Positions 28,668 through 38,715 of a stretch of 64,000 nucleotides of DNA are shown one piece after another (the stretch's first letter is position 1; every line of letters starts with the position of its first letter). Source of the stretch: Stenotrophomonas sp. HITSZ_GD. GTDB lineage: Bacteria; Pseudomonadota; Gammaproteobacteria; Xanthomonadales; Xanthomonadaceae. The translations under genes were made by a program, and so were the position numbers. The stretch is from positions 1-64,000 of the forward strand of contig NZ_JARQXB010000010.1 in NCBI RefSeq assembly GCF_029543105.1, written 5' to 3'. The notes beneath the pieces are model-generated. The model did not search any database. It was given only the letters and a program-made list of their open reading frames with translations, and was not told the origin of the DNA.

Positions 28668-29776
28668 CGGCGCCGCTTCTCGTCCGGGCGCTTGCCCGGT
28701 CCCTTGCCCGGTCCGCGCGTTTCGGCCTTCTGCGCCAGCCGCGTGGCGAGCTTGTCGGCGGCGCCGGCCACCTCGTCGCGCAGCTTGAGGTAATTGGCCA
28801 GGCGCGCGGGGTCCAGGTCGCCGCGCTCGATCGCCGCGCGCACGGCGCAGCCGGGTTCCGCGCCGTGCGAGCAATCGCGGAAGCGGCATTGCGCGGCCAG
28901 CGCCTCGATGTCGGCGAAGCCGCCATCGGCCAGGTCTTCCTCGCCGGTGGGCTTGAGTTCGCGCATGCCGGGCGTGTCGATCACGCACGCGCCGCTCGGC
29001 AGCGTCATCAGCGAGCGGAACGTGGTGGTGTGGCGGCCGCGCGAATCGCTGTCGCGCACCGCGCCGGTACGCATGCGCTCTTCGCCCAGCAGCGTGTTGG
29101 TGAGCGTGGACTTGCCCGCGCCCGAGGAGCCGACCAGCACCACGGTGCTGCCCGGCCCCAGCCACGGCAGCAACGATGACACGCTGTGCGGATCGCGCGC
29201 ATTGACGGCGCGCACCGCGACCCGCTGCGCGGCCAGTTCGACCAGCGCGGCGACCGCGCCGGGTACGTCGGTGGCGGTATCGGCCTTGGTCAGCACCACC
29301 ACCGGTTCGGCGCCGCCGCTGCCCACCAGCAGCCGATAGCGTTCGATGCGGCGCGGGTTGAAGTCCGCATCCAGGCCGCAGACGATGAACACTGCATCGA
29401 TGTTCGCCGCGATCACCTGTTGCTGGTAATGCTCGCCGGCCGCGCCGCGCTTGATGGCGGTGCGCCGCGGCAATAGCGCGACGATGCGCTTGCCTTCCAG
29501 CAGCACCCAGTCGCCGACCGCGGCGCGCTCGTGCGCCGGCGCATGGCCTTTCTTGAAACCCGGGGGGCGCTGCCACTCCGCCGGCGATTCGGCCTTGATG
29601 GCCGCCTCCGGCGCGTCGGCCACCACGTAGCCGGAACGGTGCTGCTCGATCACGCGCGCCGGTCGCGCGGCCGGATGGGCGTCCAGCAGGGCCTGCCAGG
29701 CCGGCTCGGCGGGCGGGCCCGGCCAGGGCCAGCCGATCACGCGCAGGGCGTCGAAGTCGGGAGAAGCATCGGTCAT
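28664..29776 (-). CDS. rsgA: Small ribosomal subunit biogenesis GTPase RsgA
   Basis: 370-residue circularly permuted GTPase acting late in 30S maturation. An OB-fold N-terminal part (about 60-110) is followed by G4 (VVLTKADT), G1 (GSSGAGKSTLTN), G2/G3 (TTTFRSL, DTPGMREL) in permuted order and a C-terminal zinc domain with the C-x5..6-C-x-H-x6-C pattern (CRFRDCSHGAEPGC). The basic tail (RGPGKGPGKRPDEKRRR) suits rRNA binding. No Shine-Dalgarno is visible; a TAGAAT box ends six bases upstream of the ATG, hinting at a leaderless mRNA. Coupled by GTGA to the DUF1704 gene. Confidence 0.95.
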   Translation of the reverse strand: MTDASPDFDALRVIGWPWPGPPAEPAWQALLDAHPAARPARVIEQHRSGYVVADAPEAAIKAESPAEWQRPPGFKKGHAPAHERAAVGDWVLLEGKRIVALLPRRTAIKRGAAGEHYQQQVIAANIDAVFIVCGLDADFNPRRIERYRLLVGSGGAEPVVVLTKADTATDVPGAVAALVELAAQRVAVRAVNARDPHSVSSLLPWLGPGSTVVLVGSSGAGKSTLTNTLLGEERMRTGAVRDSDSRGRHTTTFRSLMTLPSGACVIDTPGMRELKPTGEEDLADGGFADIEALAAQCRFRDCSHGAEPGCAVRAAIERGDLDPARLANYLKLRDEVAGAADKLATRLAQKAETRGPGKGPGKRPDEKRRR

Positions 29777-29782
29777 CCGCCG

Positions 29783-29788
29783 ATTCTA
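29783..29788 (-). promoter_or_regulatory. Candidate -10 box for a leaderless rsgA mRNA
   Basis: TAGAAT on the minus strand, separated from the rsgA ATG (29776) by exactly six bases, the same spacing as at the acyltransferase gene (8841-8853). Transcription would start at about the A of the start codon. Confidence 0.4.
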
Positions 29789-29943
29789 GGCGCTGGCCGC
29801 GCCGCAGTCGCCGGGGCCGGGCGCCCCCGATGCCCACACCGAGCCGGCAAGCCCTCGCCACGCATGGACTTTATGCCCTTCCGCACTGCCGCAATTGGGC
29901 TACCATGCGGTTTCCACGCCCTGTCGGCCCACCCACCACCGCC

Positions 29944-31215
29944 ATGTCCAATCCACCGCTGAAGCCGCTCGCCATCCGCGAGCGCCTGTCCGAAGTCCGC
30001 TACGAGATCCGGGGCGAACTGGCGCGGCGAGCTAGGGACCTGGAGGCGCAGGGCCGCAAGCTGATCAAGCTCAACATCGGCAACCCCGGCGCGTTCGGCT
30101 TCCGTGCACCGGAGCACCTGCAGCGCGCCATCGCCGACGACATGGGCCGCACGGACCCCTACACCCACCAGCAGGGCCTGCCGGTGGCGCGCGAGGCGAT
30201 CGCCGAATACTACGACCGCCGCCAGTATCCGGATGCCCATCCGGACCGCATCTTCGTCGGCAACGGCGTCAGCGAGCTGATCGACCTGGCCCTGCGCGCC
30301 CTGCTCAACCCGGGCGACGAAGTGCTGGTGCCCTCGCCGGACTACCCGCTGTGGTCGGCCTCCACCATCCTCAACGACGGCCGCCCGGTGTACTACCGCT
30401 GCGCGCCGGAAAACGGCTTCCAGCCCGACCCGGTGGAGATCGAGGCGCTGGTGTCCTCGCGCACCCGCGCCATCGTGCTGATCAACCCGAACAACCCCAG
30501 CGGCGCCAGCTATTCGCGCGAGCTGCTGGAGAAGATCGTCGCGGTGGCGCGCAAGCATGACCTGCTGCTGCTGGTGGACGAGATCTACGACCAGATCCTC
30601 TACGACGACGCCACGTTCCACCCGGTCGCCCCGCTGGCCGGCGACCACCCGTGCGTGACCTTCAGCGGCCTGTCCAAGGTGCACCGCGCCTGCGGCTGGC
30701 GCGTGGGCTGGGCGCTGCTTTCCGGCGCGGCCGAGCGCGTGCACGATTTCCGCAACGCGCTGGACCTGCTCGGCGCATTGCGCCTGTGCGCCAACGTGCC
30801 CGGGCAATACGCCATCGTCGCGGCCGTCAACGGCGTGGATACCATCTCCGAACTCACCGCACCGGGCGGCCGCCTGTACGAGACCCGCCGCGCGGTGATC
30901 GAGGCGTGCGAGGCCAGCGAACACCTGTCGCTGGTGAAGCCGGCCGGCGCGCTGTACGCCTTCCCGGCCGTGGTGGGGCATGCGGCGCGCGGCTTCGACG
31001 ACCACGCCTTTGCGCTGGACCTGATGAATGAGGAAGGCGTGCTGGTGGTGCCGGGATCGAGCTTCAACGTGCCGTACCGCAACCATTTCCGCGTCACCCT
31101 GTTGCCGGAGGCCGCGGTGATGCGCGACGTGTTCGCGCGTATCGACCGCGCCCTGGCGCGCCGCGCCGAGGACGCGCAGAAAGTGGTGCCGCTGAAGCCG
31201 CGCAGCGCGGCATGA
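29944..31215 (+). CDS. alaA: PLP-dependent aminotransferase (AlaA-type)
   Basis: 423-residue class I/II aminotransferase, fold type I, probably glutamate-pyruvate transaminase making alanine. The N-terminal region RYEIRGELARRARDLEAQG and LNIGNPGAFGFRAP is the AlaA subgroup style; NPNNPSGASY, DEIYDQILYD and the PLP-lysine region TFSGLSKVHRACGWRVGW (Lys in SLSK-like GLSKVHR, about residue 245) are present. The ATG at 29944 is preferred to an upstream in-frame ATG (MRFPRPVG) because the family starts at the KPLAIRERLSEV region. The SGNH hydrolase gene overlaps its stop by four bases (ATGA). Confidence 0.9.
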   Translation: MSNPPLKPLAIRERLSEVRYEIRGELARRARDLEAQGRKLIKLNIGNPGAFGFRAPEHLQRAIADDMGRTDPYTHQQGLPVAREAIAEYYDRRQYPDAHPDRIFVGNGVSELIDLALRALLNPGDEVLVPSPDYPLWSASTILNDGRPVYYRCAPENGFQPDPVEIEALVSSRTRAIVLINPNNPSGASYSRELLEKIVAVARKHDLLLLVDEIYDQILYDDATFHPVAPLAGDHPCVTFSGLSKVHRACGWRVGWALLSGAAERVHDFRNALDLLGALRLCANVPGQYAIVAAVNGVDTISELTAPGGRLYETRRAVIEACEASEHLSLVKPAGALYAFPAVVGHAARGFDDHAFALDLMNEEGVLVVPGSSFNVPYRNHFRVTLLPEAAVMRDVFARIDRALARRAEDAQKVVPLKPRSAA

Positions 31216-31829
31216 GCGCGGCCGCGCGCTTTCTCGCGCTGGGCGACTCCTACACCATCGGCGAAGGCGTGCCCGAAGACGGGCGCTGGCCGGCGCAGCT
31301 GGCCGCGCGGCTGAGTGCCGAAGGCTTCGCGCTGGACGCACCGCACTACATCGCCACCACCGGCTGGACCACCGACGAGTTGCAGGCCGGCATCGCCGCC
31401 GCCGCCCCGGTGGGCCCGTATGCGCTGGTCAGCCTCGCCATCGGCGTGAACAACCAGTACCGCGGCTGGCCGCTGGATACGTATCGCGCGCAGTTCGGCG
31501 AGCTGCTCGACCAGGCGATCGGATTCGCGGGAGGCCGCGCGTCGCGCGTGGTGGTGGTATCGATCCCCGATTGGGGCCGTACCCCCTTCGCCCGCCAGCA
31601 GGGCCGCGATGCGGACGTGGTGGCGCGCGAGATCGACGCGTTCAATGCGGCCGCCGCCGACGTCTGCGCGCAGCGAGGGGTGGCGTTCGTCGAGATCACC
31701 GCGGCCAGCCGTGCGCAGGCCGAGGATATCGCCATGCTCGCCGACGACGGGCTGCACCCTTCCGCCGCGATGTACGCGCACTGGGCACGGCAGGCGCTGC
31801 CACCGGCGCGGCGCGCGCTTTCCGCCTGA
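31212..31829 (+). CDS. SGNH/GDSL-family hydrolase
   Basis: 205-residue esterase-like protein. The nucleophile block GDSYTIGEG holds Ser13; Gly and Asn of blocks II and III lie in SLAIGVNNQYRG, and block V is DDGLHPSAAMY near residue 180 with the catalytic Asp-x-x-His. No signal peptide, so cytoplasmic. The start overlaps the aminotransferase stop (ATGA), implying an operon of aminotransferase, hydrolase and methyltransferase. Substrate unknown. Confidence 0.87.
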   Translation: MSAAARFLALGDSYTIGEGVPEDGRWPAQLAARLSAEGFALDAPHYIATTGWTTDELQAGIAAAAPVGPYALVSLAIGVNNQYRGWPLDTYRAQFGELLDQAIGFAGGRASRVVVVSIPDWGRTPFARQQGRDADVVAREIDAFNAAAADVCAQRGVAFVEITAASRAQAEDIAMLADDGLHPSAAMYAHWARQALPPARRALSA

Positions 31830-31841
31830 GCGCCGGCGCGC

Positions 31842-32540
31842 ATGGAGGCCGCCTCCCCGCCGCAAGGCATGCCGCGCGAACACGCGCGGGCCATCGCGCG
31901 GGCCTTCCTGCCGGCGCGGCGCTGGGGCAACCGCTACGACTATCACTACGTGCAGGCCAAGCTGCGCAGCGATCCGTTGTACCCGGGCGTGATCGCGATC
32001 CTGCGCGACACCCCGTGGCCAGTGCTGGACCTGGGGTGCGGGCTGGGCCTGCTCGCCCACGCGCTGCGCGCCGCGCGGCATGCGCCGGCCTACCTGGGCG
32101 TGGACATCGATACGGCCAAGCTCGCGCGCGCCGAGCGCGCGGCGGGCGTCGCCGCGCTGCGGCAAGTGGCCTTCGCGCCACTCGACCTCACCGGCCAGTT
32201 GCCGCCGCACGCGGGCAGCGTGGCGCTGCTCGATGTTCTGCAATACCTGCCCGCCAAGCGACAGCAGGCGCTGCTCGCCAACGCCGCGGCGCGGCTGGCG
32301 GCGGGCGCGCCGCTGGTGATCCGCACGCCGCTGGCCGGCGATCATTCCCGCGGCCGGCTGACCCGCATCGCCGACCGCCTGGGCCATCTCAGCGGCTGGA
32401 TGCGTACCGCGCCGCGCGATTACCCCAGCCGCGAGGGCCTGCTGGCCGCGCTCTCATCGCTGGGCCTGCGGGGCGAATGCACGCCGCTGTACGGCACCAC
32501 GCCGTTCAACAACTGGCTGGTGGTCGCGCGGCGCGCCTAG
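31842..32540 (+). CDS. Class I SAM-dependent methyltransferase
   Basis: 232-residue methyltransferase with the SAM motif LDLGCGLGLLAHAL (about residues 60-74), acidic motif II GVDIDTAKL and the post-motif SVALLDVLQYLP. The N-terminal RWGNRYDYHYVQAKLRSDPLY is characteristic of a methyltransferase group often found near polysaccharide deacetylases and acyltransferases of aryl-polyene or lipid pathways, but no such pathway is seen here. It follows the hydrolase gene by 12 bases. Substrate unknown. Confidence 0.82.
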   Translation: MEAASPPQGMPREHARAIARAFLPARRWGNRYDYHYVQAKLRSDPLYPGVIAILRDTPWPVLDLGCGLGLLAHALRAARHAPAYLGVDIDTAKLARAERAAGVAALRQVAFAPLDLTGQLPPHAGSVALLDVLQYLPAKRQQALLANAAARLAAGAPLVIRTPLAGDHSRGRLTRIADRLGHLSGWMRTAPRDYPSREGLLAALSSLGLRGECTPLYGTTPFNNWLVVARRA

Positions 32541-32617
32541 GCGCAAGGGGCTTGCCCACGCGATAGGCCGACTGCTGGCGCGGGTGGACGCGGGCCGATG
32601 CCGATCCGCCGCGGCAC

Positions 32618-33421
32618 TCAGTCCGCCGACGCCCCCGGCAGTACCGCCTTCAACCCACGCGCGTCCAGTTCGGCCAGCACGCCGCGCAGGATCGCCGGGT
32701 TGTGGCCGTGCGCGGCGCCTTCGTGCAGCAGCACGATCGCGCCGGGTTCGAGATCGCGCGCAATGCGCGACACCGTCTGCACCGGTTCGCAGTCCACGCC
32801 GTCGAAGCCGCGCGCGGTCCAGGCCACGCGGCGCAGGCCATGCGCATGCAGCGGCCCGGCGACGAATGGATTGGTCATGCCCACCACCGAGCGGTACCAG
32901 CGCGGCGGCGTGCCGGCGATGTCGGTGAGCGCACGCTGCGCCTGGCCGATCTCGCGCGCCATCGCCTTGGGGCCCAACGCCCAGAACCAGGCCTGCGGAT
33001 GGGTGTCGCTGTGGTTGCCCAGGTCGTGGCCGCGCCGCAGGATCTCGCGCACCAGCGCCGGCTGGCGTGCCGCGCGCTCGCCCACCAGGAAGAAGGTGGC
33101 CTGGGCGTCGTGGGCGTCGAGCAGGTCGAGCATTGCCACGGTGTCCTGCGACGGGCCATCGTCGATGGTCAGCCACACGGCCGGGCCTTCGCCGGGCCGG
33201 CGCCGCACCACCGGCGCATACAGCCCGGAGCGCGGCAGGAACACCTGCCCCATGAAGTAGGCGTGGCTGAGCACCATGGCGGGCAGGCCGGCCTGCCAGC
33301 CGAAGCGCCACCACAGCCAGGCCACCAGCAACTGCGAGGCGGCCAGCGCCCACGCCCAACGGTGGCGGGGCCGCGCGGGGCGGTGCGTGTCGGGGCGATA
33401 CAGTGTTTCCGGCGCAGTCAT
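32618..33421 (-). CDS. Polysaccharide deacetylase family protein
   Basis: 267-residue NodB-homology protein anchored by one or two N-terminal membrane helices (WALAASQLLVAWLWWRFGW). The CE4 motifs are TIDDGPS (motif 1, about residue 83, general base Asp-Asp), HSDTHPQ (motif 2, zinc histidines), RSVVGMTNP (motif 3, slightly unusual), WTARGFDG (motif 4) and ILLHEGAAHG-like (motif 5). Probable target: an N-acetylated surface sugar or glycolipid. Convergent with the methyltransferase gene and divergent from the glutaredoxin gene. Confidence 0.87.
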   Translation of the reverse strand: MTAPETLYRPDTHRPARPRHRWAWALAASQLLVAWLWWRFGWQAGLPAMVLSHAYFMGQVFLPRSGLYAPVVRRRPGEGPAVWLTIDDGPSQDTVAMLDLLDAHDAQATFFLVGERAARQPALVREILRRGHDLGNHSDTHPQAWFWALGPKAMAREIGQAQRALTDIAGTPPRWYRSVVGMTNPFVAGPLHAHGLRRVAWTARGFDGVDCEPVQTVSRIARDLEPGAIVLLHEGAAHGHNPAILRGVLAELDARGLKAVLPGASAD

Positions 33422-33442
33422 GCCGGCATGATCGCACGCCGG

Positions 33443-33448
33443 TAGAAT
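33443..33448 (+). promoter_or_regulatory. Candidate -10 box of the glutaredoxin fusion gene
   Basis: TAGAAT lies 30 bases upstream of the ATG at 33479 in the short divergent gap with the deacetylase gene. Implied 5' UTR about 25 bases; no clear -35 box. Confidence 0.35.
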
Positions 33449-33478
33449 GAGCGGTCCCACCTTTGCCGGCCGTTCCCG

Positions 33479-34405
33479 ATGTCCCTCGACCCCGCCCTGC
33501 GCTCGCGCATCGAATCGCTGCTCCAATCCAACCGCGTCGTCCTGTTCATGAAGGGCCAGCCCGGCATGCCGCAGTGCGGCTTCTCGGCCAAGGCGGTGGG
33601 CGTGCTGGACGGCCTGGGCGTGGAGTACGCGCACGTCAACGTGCTGGCCGACCAGGACATCCGCGAAGGCATCAAGGCCTACGGCGACTGGCCGACCATT
33701 CCGCAGCTGTACATCGACGGCGAACTGGTCGGTGGCAGCGACATCATCGAGCAGCTGGCCAACAGCGGCGAGCTGAGCGGCCTGCTCGGCCTGCAGGCCC
33801 CGGACCGCACCCCGCCGAAGATCACCATCACCCCGGCGGCGGTGGAGATGCTCAAGGGCGCGCTGGCCGATGCCCCGGGCGCTTCGCTGGCGCTGTCGAT
33901 CAACGCGCAGTTCCAGCCGAACTTCCAGCTGGTGCCGACCGATCCCAACGCCATCGCCGCCGAGTCCAACGGCCTGCGCGTGCAGTTCGACCTGTCCAGC
34001 GCGCGCCGCGCCGAGGGCGTGACCATCGATTGGGTGGACGACATCCGCGGCCGCGGCCTGGCGATCGACAACCCCAATGCGCCCAAGCCGGTGCAGGAGC
34101 TGGCGGTGCGCGAGGCGGCCGACCAGGTGAAGGCCGGCAGCGTGATCCTGGTGGATGTGCGCCCGGCCGACGAGCGCGCCATCGCATCGGTCAACGTGCC
34201 GTTCCGCCACTTCGACGGCAACGGCCGCGCCGATCTGGAAGCACTGCCGAAGGACACCGCCCTCGCGTTCCTGTGCCACCACGGTGGCCGCAGCCTGCAG
34301 GCCGCCGAGCAGTTCCGTGCGCAGGGCTTCACCCGCGTCTACAACGTCACCGGCGGCATCGATGCCTGGTCGGACGAGGTGGACGGCAGCGTGCCGAAGT
34401 ACTGA
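33479..34405 (+). CDS. Grx4-type monothiol glutaredoxin with C-terminal rhodanese domain
   Basis: 308-residue three-part protein. Residues 1-105 form a monothiol glutaredoxin with the CGFS active site (QPGMPQCGFSAKAV, Cys about 34) that binds a glutathione-ligated [2Fe-2S] cluster and the WPTIPQLYI and GGSDI glutathione-binding segments. Residues about 117-200 (ITITPAAVEMLKGALAD onward) resemble an A-type iron-sulfur carrier fold but without its cysteines. Residues about 210-308 are a rhodanese domain with Cys in FLCHHGGRS. The arrangement suggests coupling of sulfur relay to Fe-S delivery. Orthologues of this length occur in Xanthomonadaceae. A strong terminator follows. Confidence 0.88.
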   Translation: MSLDPALRSRIESLLQSNRVVLFMKGQPGMPQCGFSAKAVGVLDGLGVEYAHVNVLADQDIREGIKAYGDWPTIPQLYIDGELVGGSDIIEQLANSGELSGLLGLQAPDRTPPKITITPAAVEMLKGALADAPGASLALSINAQFQPNFQLVPTDPNAIAAESNGLRVQFDLSSARRAEGVTIDWVDDIRGRGLAIDNPNAPKPVQELAVREAADQVKAGSVILVDVRPADERAIASVNVPFRHFDGNGRADLEALPKDTALAFLCHHGGRSLQAAEQFRAQGFTRVYNVTGGIDAWSDEVDGSVPKY

Positions 34406-34430
34406 GGCGCGCCCGCCTTGCCGCAAAGAG

Positions 34431-34456
34431 AAAACGCCGCGCAAGCGGCGTTTTTT
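34431..34456. terminator. Rho-independent terminator after the glutaredoxin gene
   Basis: AAAACGCCGC, GCAA loop, GCGGCGTTTTTT: a compact GC stem with a six-T tail on the plus strand and four Ts on the minus strand. It lies between convergent genes and should work in both directions. Confidence 0.9.
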
Positions 34457-34496
34457 CATGGGCGGCCCGGATGCCGGGGACTGCCGGTGCGCGCGG

Positions 34497-35054
34497 TCAG
34501 CCGGCAAAGCCGCCTTCGTCGAGGAACCGCTGCTCCTCGGCGGTCGTCTCCCGCCCCAGCACCGCGTTGCGATGCGGGAAACGGCCGAAGCGGGCAATGA
34601 TGTCCTGGTGCAGCAGCGCCCACTTGTCCGCGTCCGCTTCCGGCAAGCCCTGGTGCAGTTCCACCGAGCGCGCCTGCTCGGCCGCGTCCTCGCTGTGCTC
34701 GAACGGCAAGTAGAAGAACATCCGAAGCGAAGGCGCCACGTCGTAGTCGAAGCCCGCCGCCACCGCGCGCTTGGCGTAATGCAGCGCCAGGCCATCGGTG
34801 GCGTAGGCGTGCGCGCTATCGCGGAAGGCGTTGCGCGGGAACTGGTCGAGCAGGATCAGCAGCGCCAGCGCGCCATCGGCGCTGTCCATCCAGTCCTCGT
34901 GCTCGCGCCGCGCGGCGGCGTGGTGCGCGTCGAGGAAATGGCTACGGAAATTGGCGTCGAACGATTCGTTGCGACCGAACCAGCGCTCGGGCCCCGCGCT
35001 CTGCCAGAATTCCAGCACTTCGGCGATCTGCTTGGCGGTCTGCGAACGGGGCAT
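34497..35054 (-). CDS. DUF924 family protein
   Basis: 185-residue soluble, helical protein of the widespread DUF924 family (TPR-like fold). Typical blocks: EVLEFWQSAGPERWFGRNES, ALALLILLDQFPRNAFRDSA, and the late HRNAVLGRETTAEEQRFLDE, which ends the protein in the usual way. No catalytic residues are established for the family, so no function is assigned. It stands alone between a terminator and a divergent amidohydrolase gene. Confidence 0.88.
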   Translation of the reverse strand: MPRSQTAKQIAEVLEFWQSAGPERWFGRNESFDANFRSHFLDAHHAAARREHEDWMDSADGALALLILLDQFPRNAFRDSAHAYATDGLALHYAKRAVAAGFDYDVAPSLRMFFYLPFEHSEDAAEQARSVELHQGLPEADADKWALLHQDIIARFGRFPHRNAVLGRETTAEEQRFLDEGGFAG

Positions 35055-35135
35055 CGCGGGCTCCGGAAAGGGAAGAATGCGCCCAGCATGCCCGCCGTGG
35101 CGTTAGCACGCTGCCTACACCCCGCCCCCCGGGTC

Positions 35136-35164
35136 TTGGCAACCCGGCGGCTCTGCACTAGCGT
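35136..35164 (+). promoter_or_regulatory. Candidate sigma-70 promoter of the amidohydrolase operon
   Basis: TTGGCA (35136-35141), 17-base spacer, TAGCGT (35159-35164), 34 bases before the ATG at 35198. One of the few places in the window with a plausible -35 and -10 pair at ideal spacing. Confidence 0.4.
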
Positions 35165-35197
35165 GCGGGCACGCTTATCGCTTTTCCGGGGATTCTG

Positions 35198-36594
<1,397 letters not shown>

Positions 36595-36598
<4 letters not shown>

Positions 36599-37854
36599 AC
36601 CGCCTGTCCACCCTGCTGCTCGCCACCGCCGCGTGGCTCGCCGGCCCCGCCGCCGCGCAGGACCTGCTCGTGCGCGACGCCACCGTGCACACCGCCACCG
36701 CCCAGGGCACGCTGCAGCACGCGGACGTGCTGATACAGGGCGGCACCATCCGCGCGATCGGCCCCGGCCTTGCCGCGCCCGCCGGAGCGGTGGTGGTCGA
36801 GGCACGCGGCCGTGCGCTGACGCCGGCGCTGTTCGGTGGCATCACCGAGATCGGCATCGAGGAAGTCTCCGGCGAGGAGGAGACCGTCGACAGCGGCCTC
36901 AAGCTGCACGAGCAGCCGATGCGTCCGGAATTCGACGTCACCCTCGCCTACAACCCGGATTCGGTACTGGTGCCGGTGGCACGCGTGGAAGGCATCGGCT
37001 TCACCGCGCTGGGCGCCACCACCGACGGCGCCTTCATCGCCGGCCAGGGCGGCATCGTGCGCCTGGACGGCAGCGCCGACCCCATCGGCCCGCGCGCCTT
37101 GTTCATCCGCATCGGCGCCGCGGCCGCCGAGCTCACCGGCAACTCGCGCGCGGCGCAGTGGATGCTGCTCGACCAGCTGGTGGACGAGGCGCGCAACCGC
37201 GTGCCGCTGGATTCGCCGCACGCGCTGCTCACGCCCGCCGGGCGCGCGACGCTGGCCCACTACCTCGCCGGCAACGGCCGCATCGTGGTGCAGGTCGAGC
37301 GCGCGGCGGACATCCGCCAGCTGGTGCGCTGGGCGCAGCGCGAGAAGGTGCGCCTCGCCATCGCCGGCGGCAGCGAGGCATGGAAGGTCGCCCCGCTGCT
37401 GGCACAGGCGCAGGTGCCGGTGCTGGTGGATGCGCTGGCGGACCTGCCGGCGAACTTCGACCAGGTCGGCGCGACGCTGGAGAACGCCGCGCGCCTGCAC
37501 GCCGCGGGCGTGGCGGTGAGCTTCAGCCAGTCCAACGACGCCTCGCACAACGCGCGCAAGCTGCGCCAGCTGGCCGGCAACGCGGTGGCCCATGGGCTGC
37601 CGTGGGAGGCCGGATTGGCAGGCATGACCCGCGTGCCGGCGGAAATCTTCGGCGTATCGGCGCAGATCGGCAGCATCGCCGTGGGCAAGCGCGCCGACCT
37701 GGTGCTATGGGACGGCGACCCGCTCGACGTGGCGCACTACGCCGAGCAGGTGTGGCTGGGCGGGCGCGCGATGCCGATGCGTTCGCGCCAGACCGAGCTG
37801 CGCGACCGCTACCTGGGCGCGCCGGGTGCACTGCCGCGCGCGTATTCGCACTGA
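36595..37854 (+). CDS. Secreted amidohydrolase paralogue lacking the metal motif
   Basis: 419-residue amidohydrolase-like protein with signal peptide (AWLAGPAAAQ). The N-terminal beta-sandwich (LLVRDATVHTATAQGTLQHA) and C-terminal tail (IGSIAVGKRADLVLWDGDPL) are those of the superfamily, but the position of the HxH metal motif reads ALTPALFGGITEIG, so no first metal site can form; the later metal histidines are also missing. It may be a non-catalytic partner of the upstream enzyme, or have a different activity. The GTG start overlaps the previous stop (GTGA). Confidence 0.83.
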
Positions 37855-37875
37855 TCGACGAACCGGAAGCCCTCC

Positions 37876-38703
37876 ATGCGCCTGTTTGCTCCGCTGATCC
37901 TGTCCACCTTGCTCGCGCCGCTCGCCCTGCCGTCGCGGGCGGCCGAGGCTGCCGCCGCGCCCGCGCCCGCGGCATCCATCGCACCCGCTGCTGCAGAAGC
38001 CGGGCTGCGCCGTGCCGAAGCGTTGGGCGAACGCCTGCTGCGGCTGGACCGCGCGGCCTGGGTGGCCAGTGACGCGCTGATGGCCGCGCAGCGCGGGCGT
38101 GGCGATGCGCGCGTGCGCGGATGGATCACGGTGGAGCGCGCGGATGGCATCGACGTGGTGTTCGTGGATGCGACGCCCGCCGCGCTGTATCGCGTACCGA
38201 TTGACGCCGATGGCCATCCCGCCGGGCCCGTGGACGATGCGCCCCCGCCGCTTTCGGCAGCCGAGGTCGCGCAGGCGCAGGCGCGCGCGATCGCGCTGGC
38301 GGCGGCCCCGCCCTCGTGCTCGGGCCTGTACAACCCGGTCCTGATCCCGGGCGACGCCGACGACGATTGGGTGGTGTACGTGATCCCGGGCACGCAGGAC
38401 AACGCAGTGCTCCCGTTGGGCGGCGCTTGGCGATACGAGGTCCGCGCCGGACAGATCGTCATGCGCCGGCCGTTCACCAATAGCTGCATCGCGCTGGACA
38501 ACCGGGGCGATGGCGATAGCAAGGCCTTCATCGTCAGCCACCTGCTTGACGATATCCCTACCGAGATCCATGTGTTCTGGTCGCTGTGGTCGGGCAAGTC
38601 GCTGTTCGTCACGACGCAATCGGGCGTCTGGTCCATCGAGCAAGGCAAGATCAGCGCCGTGAAGGACGACGACAAGCCCGCTACCCTACCGGCCAAACCC
38701 TGA
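37876..38703 (+). CDS. Secreted hypothetical protein
   Basis: 275 residues with a signal peptide (MRLFAPLILSTLLAPLALPS, cut after SRA, about residue 22) and an Ala/Pro-rich linker. The rest is a mixed alpha/beta domain with Cys at about 154 and 200 (PPSCSGLYN, TNSCIALD) that could form a periplasmic disulfide, and a C-terminal part in which short beta strands end SGVWSIEQGKI. I do not recognise the family. It follows the amidohydrolase pair by 21 bases and may be in the same operon. Confidence 0.72.
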   Translation: MRLFAPLILSTLLAPLALPSRAAEAAAAPAPAASIAPAAAEAGLRRAEALGERLLRLDRAAWVASDALMAAQRGRGDARVRGWITVERADGIDVVFVDATPAALYRVPIDADGHPAGPVDDAPPPLSAAEVAQAQARAIALAAAPPSCSGLYNPVLIPGDADDDWVVYVIPGTQDNAVLPLGGAWRYEVRAGQIVMRRPFTNSCIALDNRGDGDSKAFIVSHLLDDIPTEIHVFWSLWSGKSLFVTTQSGVWSIEQGKISAVKDDDKPATLPAKP

Positions 38704-38715
38704 CCGGAACCGCGC

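Noticed and set aside
27399-29861. 820-codon frame as one large protein containing DUF1704
   Set aside because: The N-terminal half is an out-of-frame reading of rsgA; the GTGA junction at 28667 gives a normal-length DUF1704 protein.
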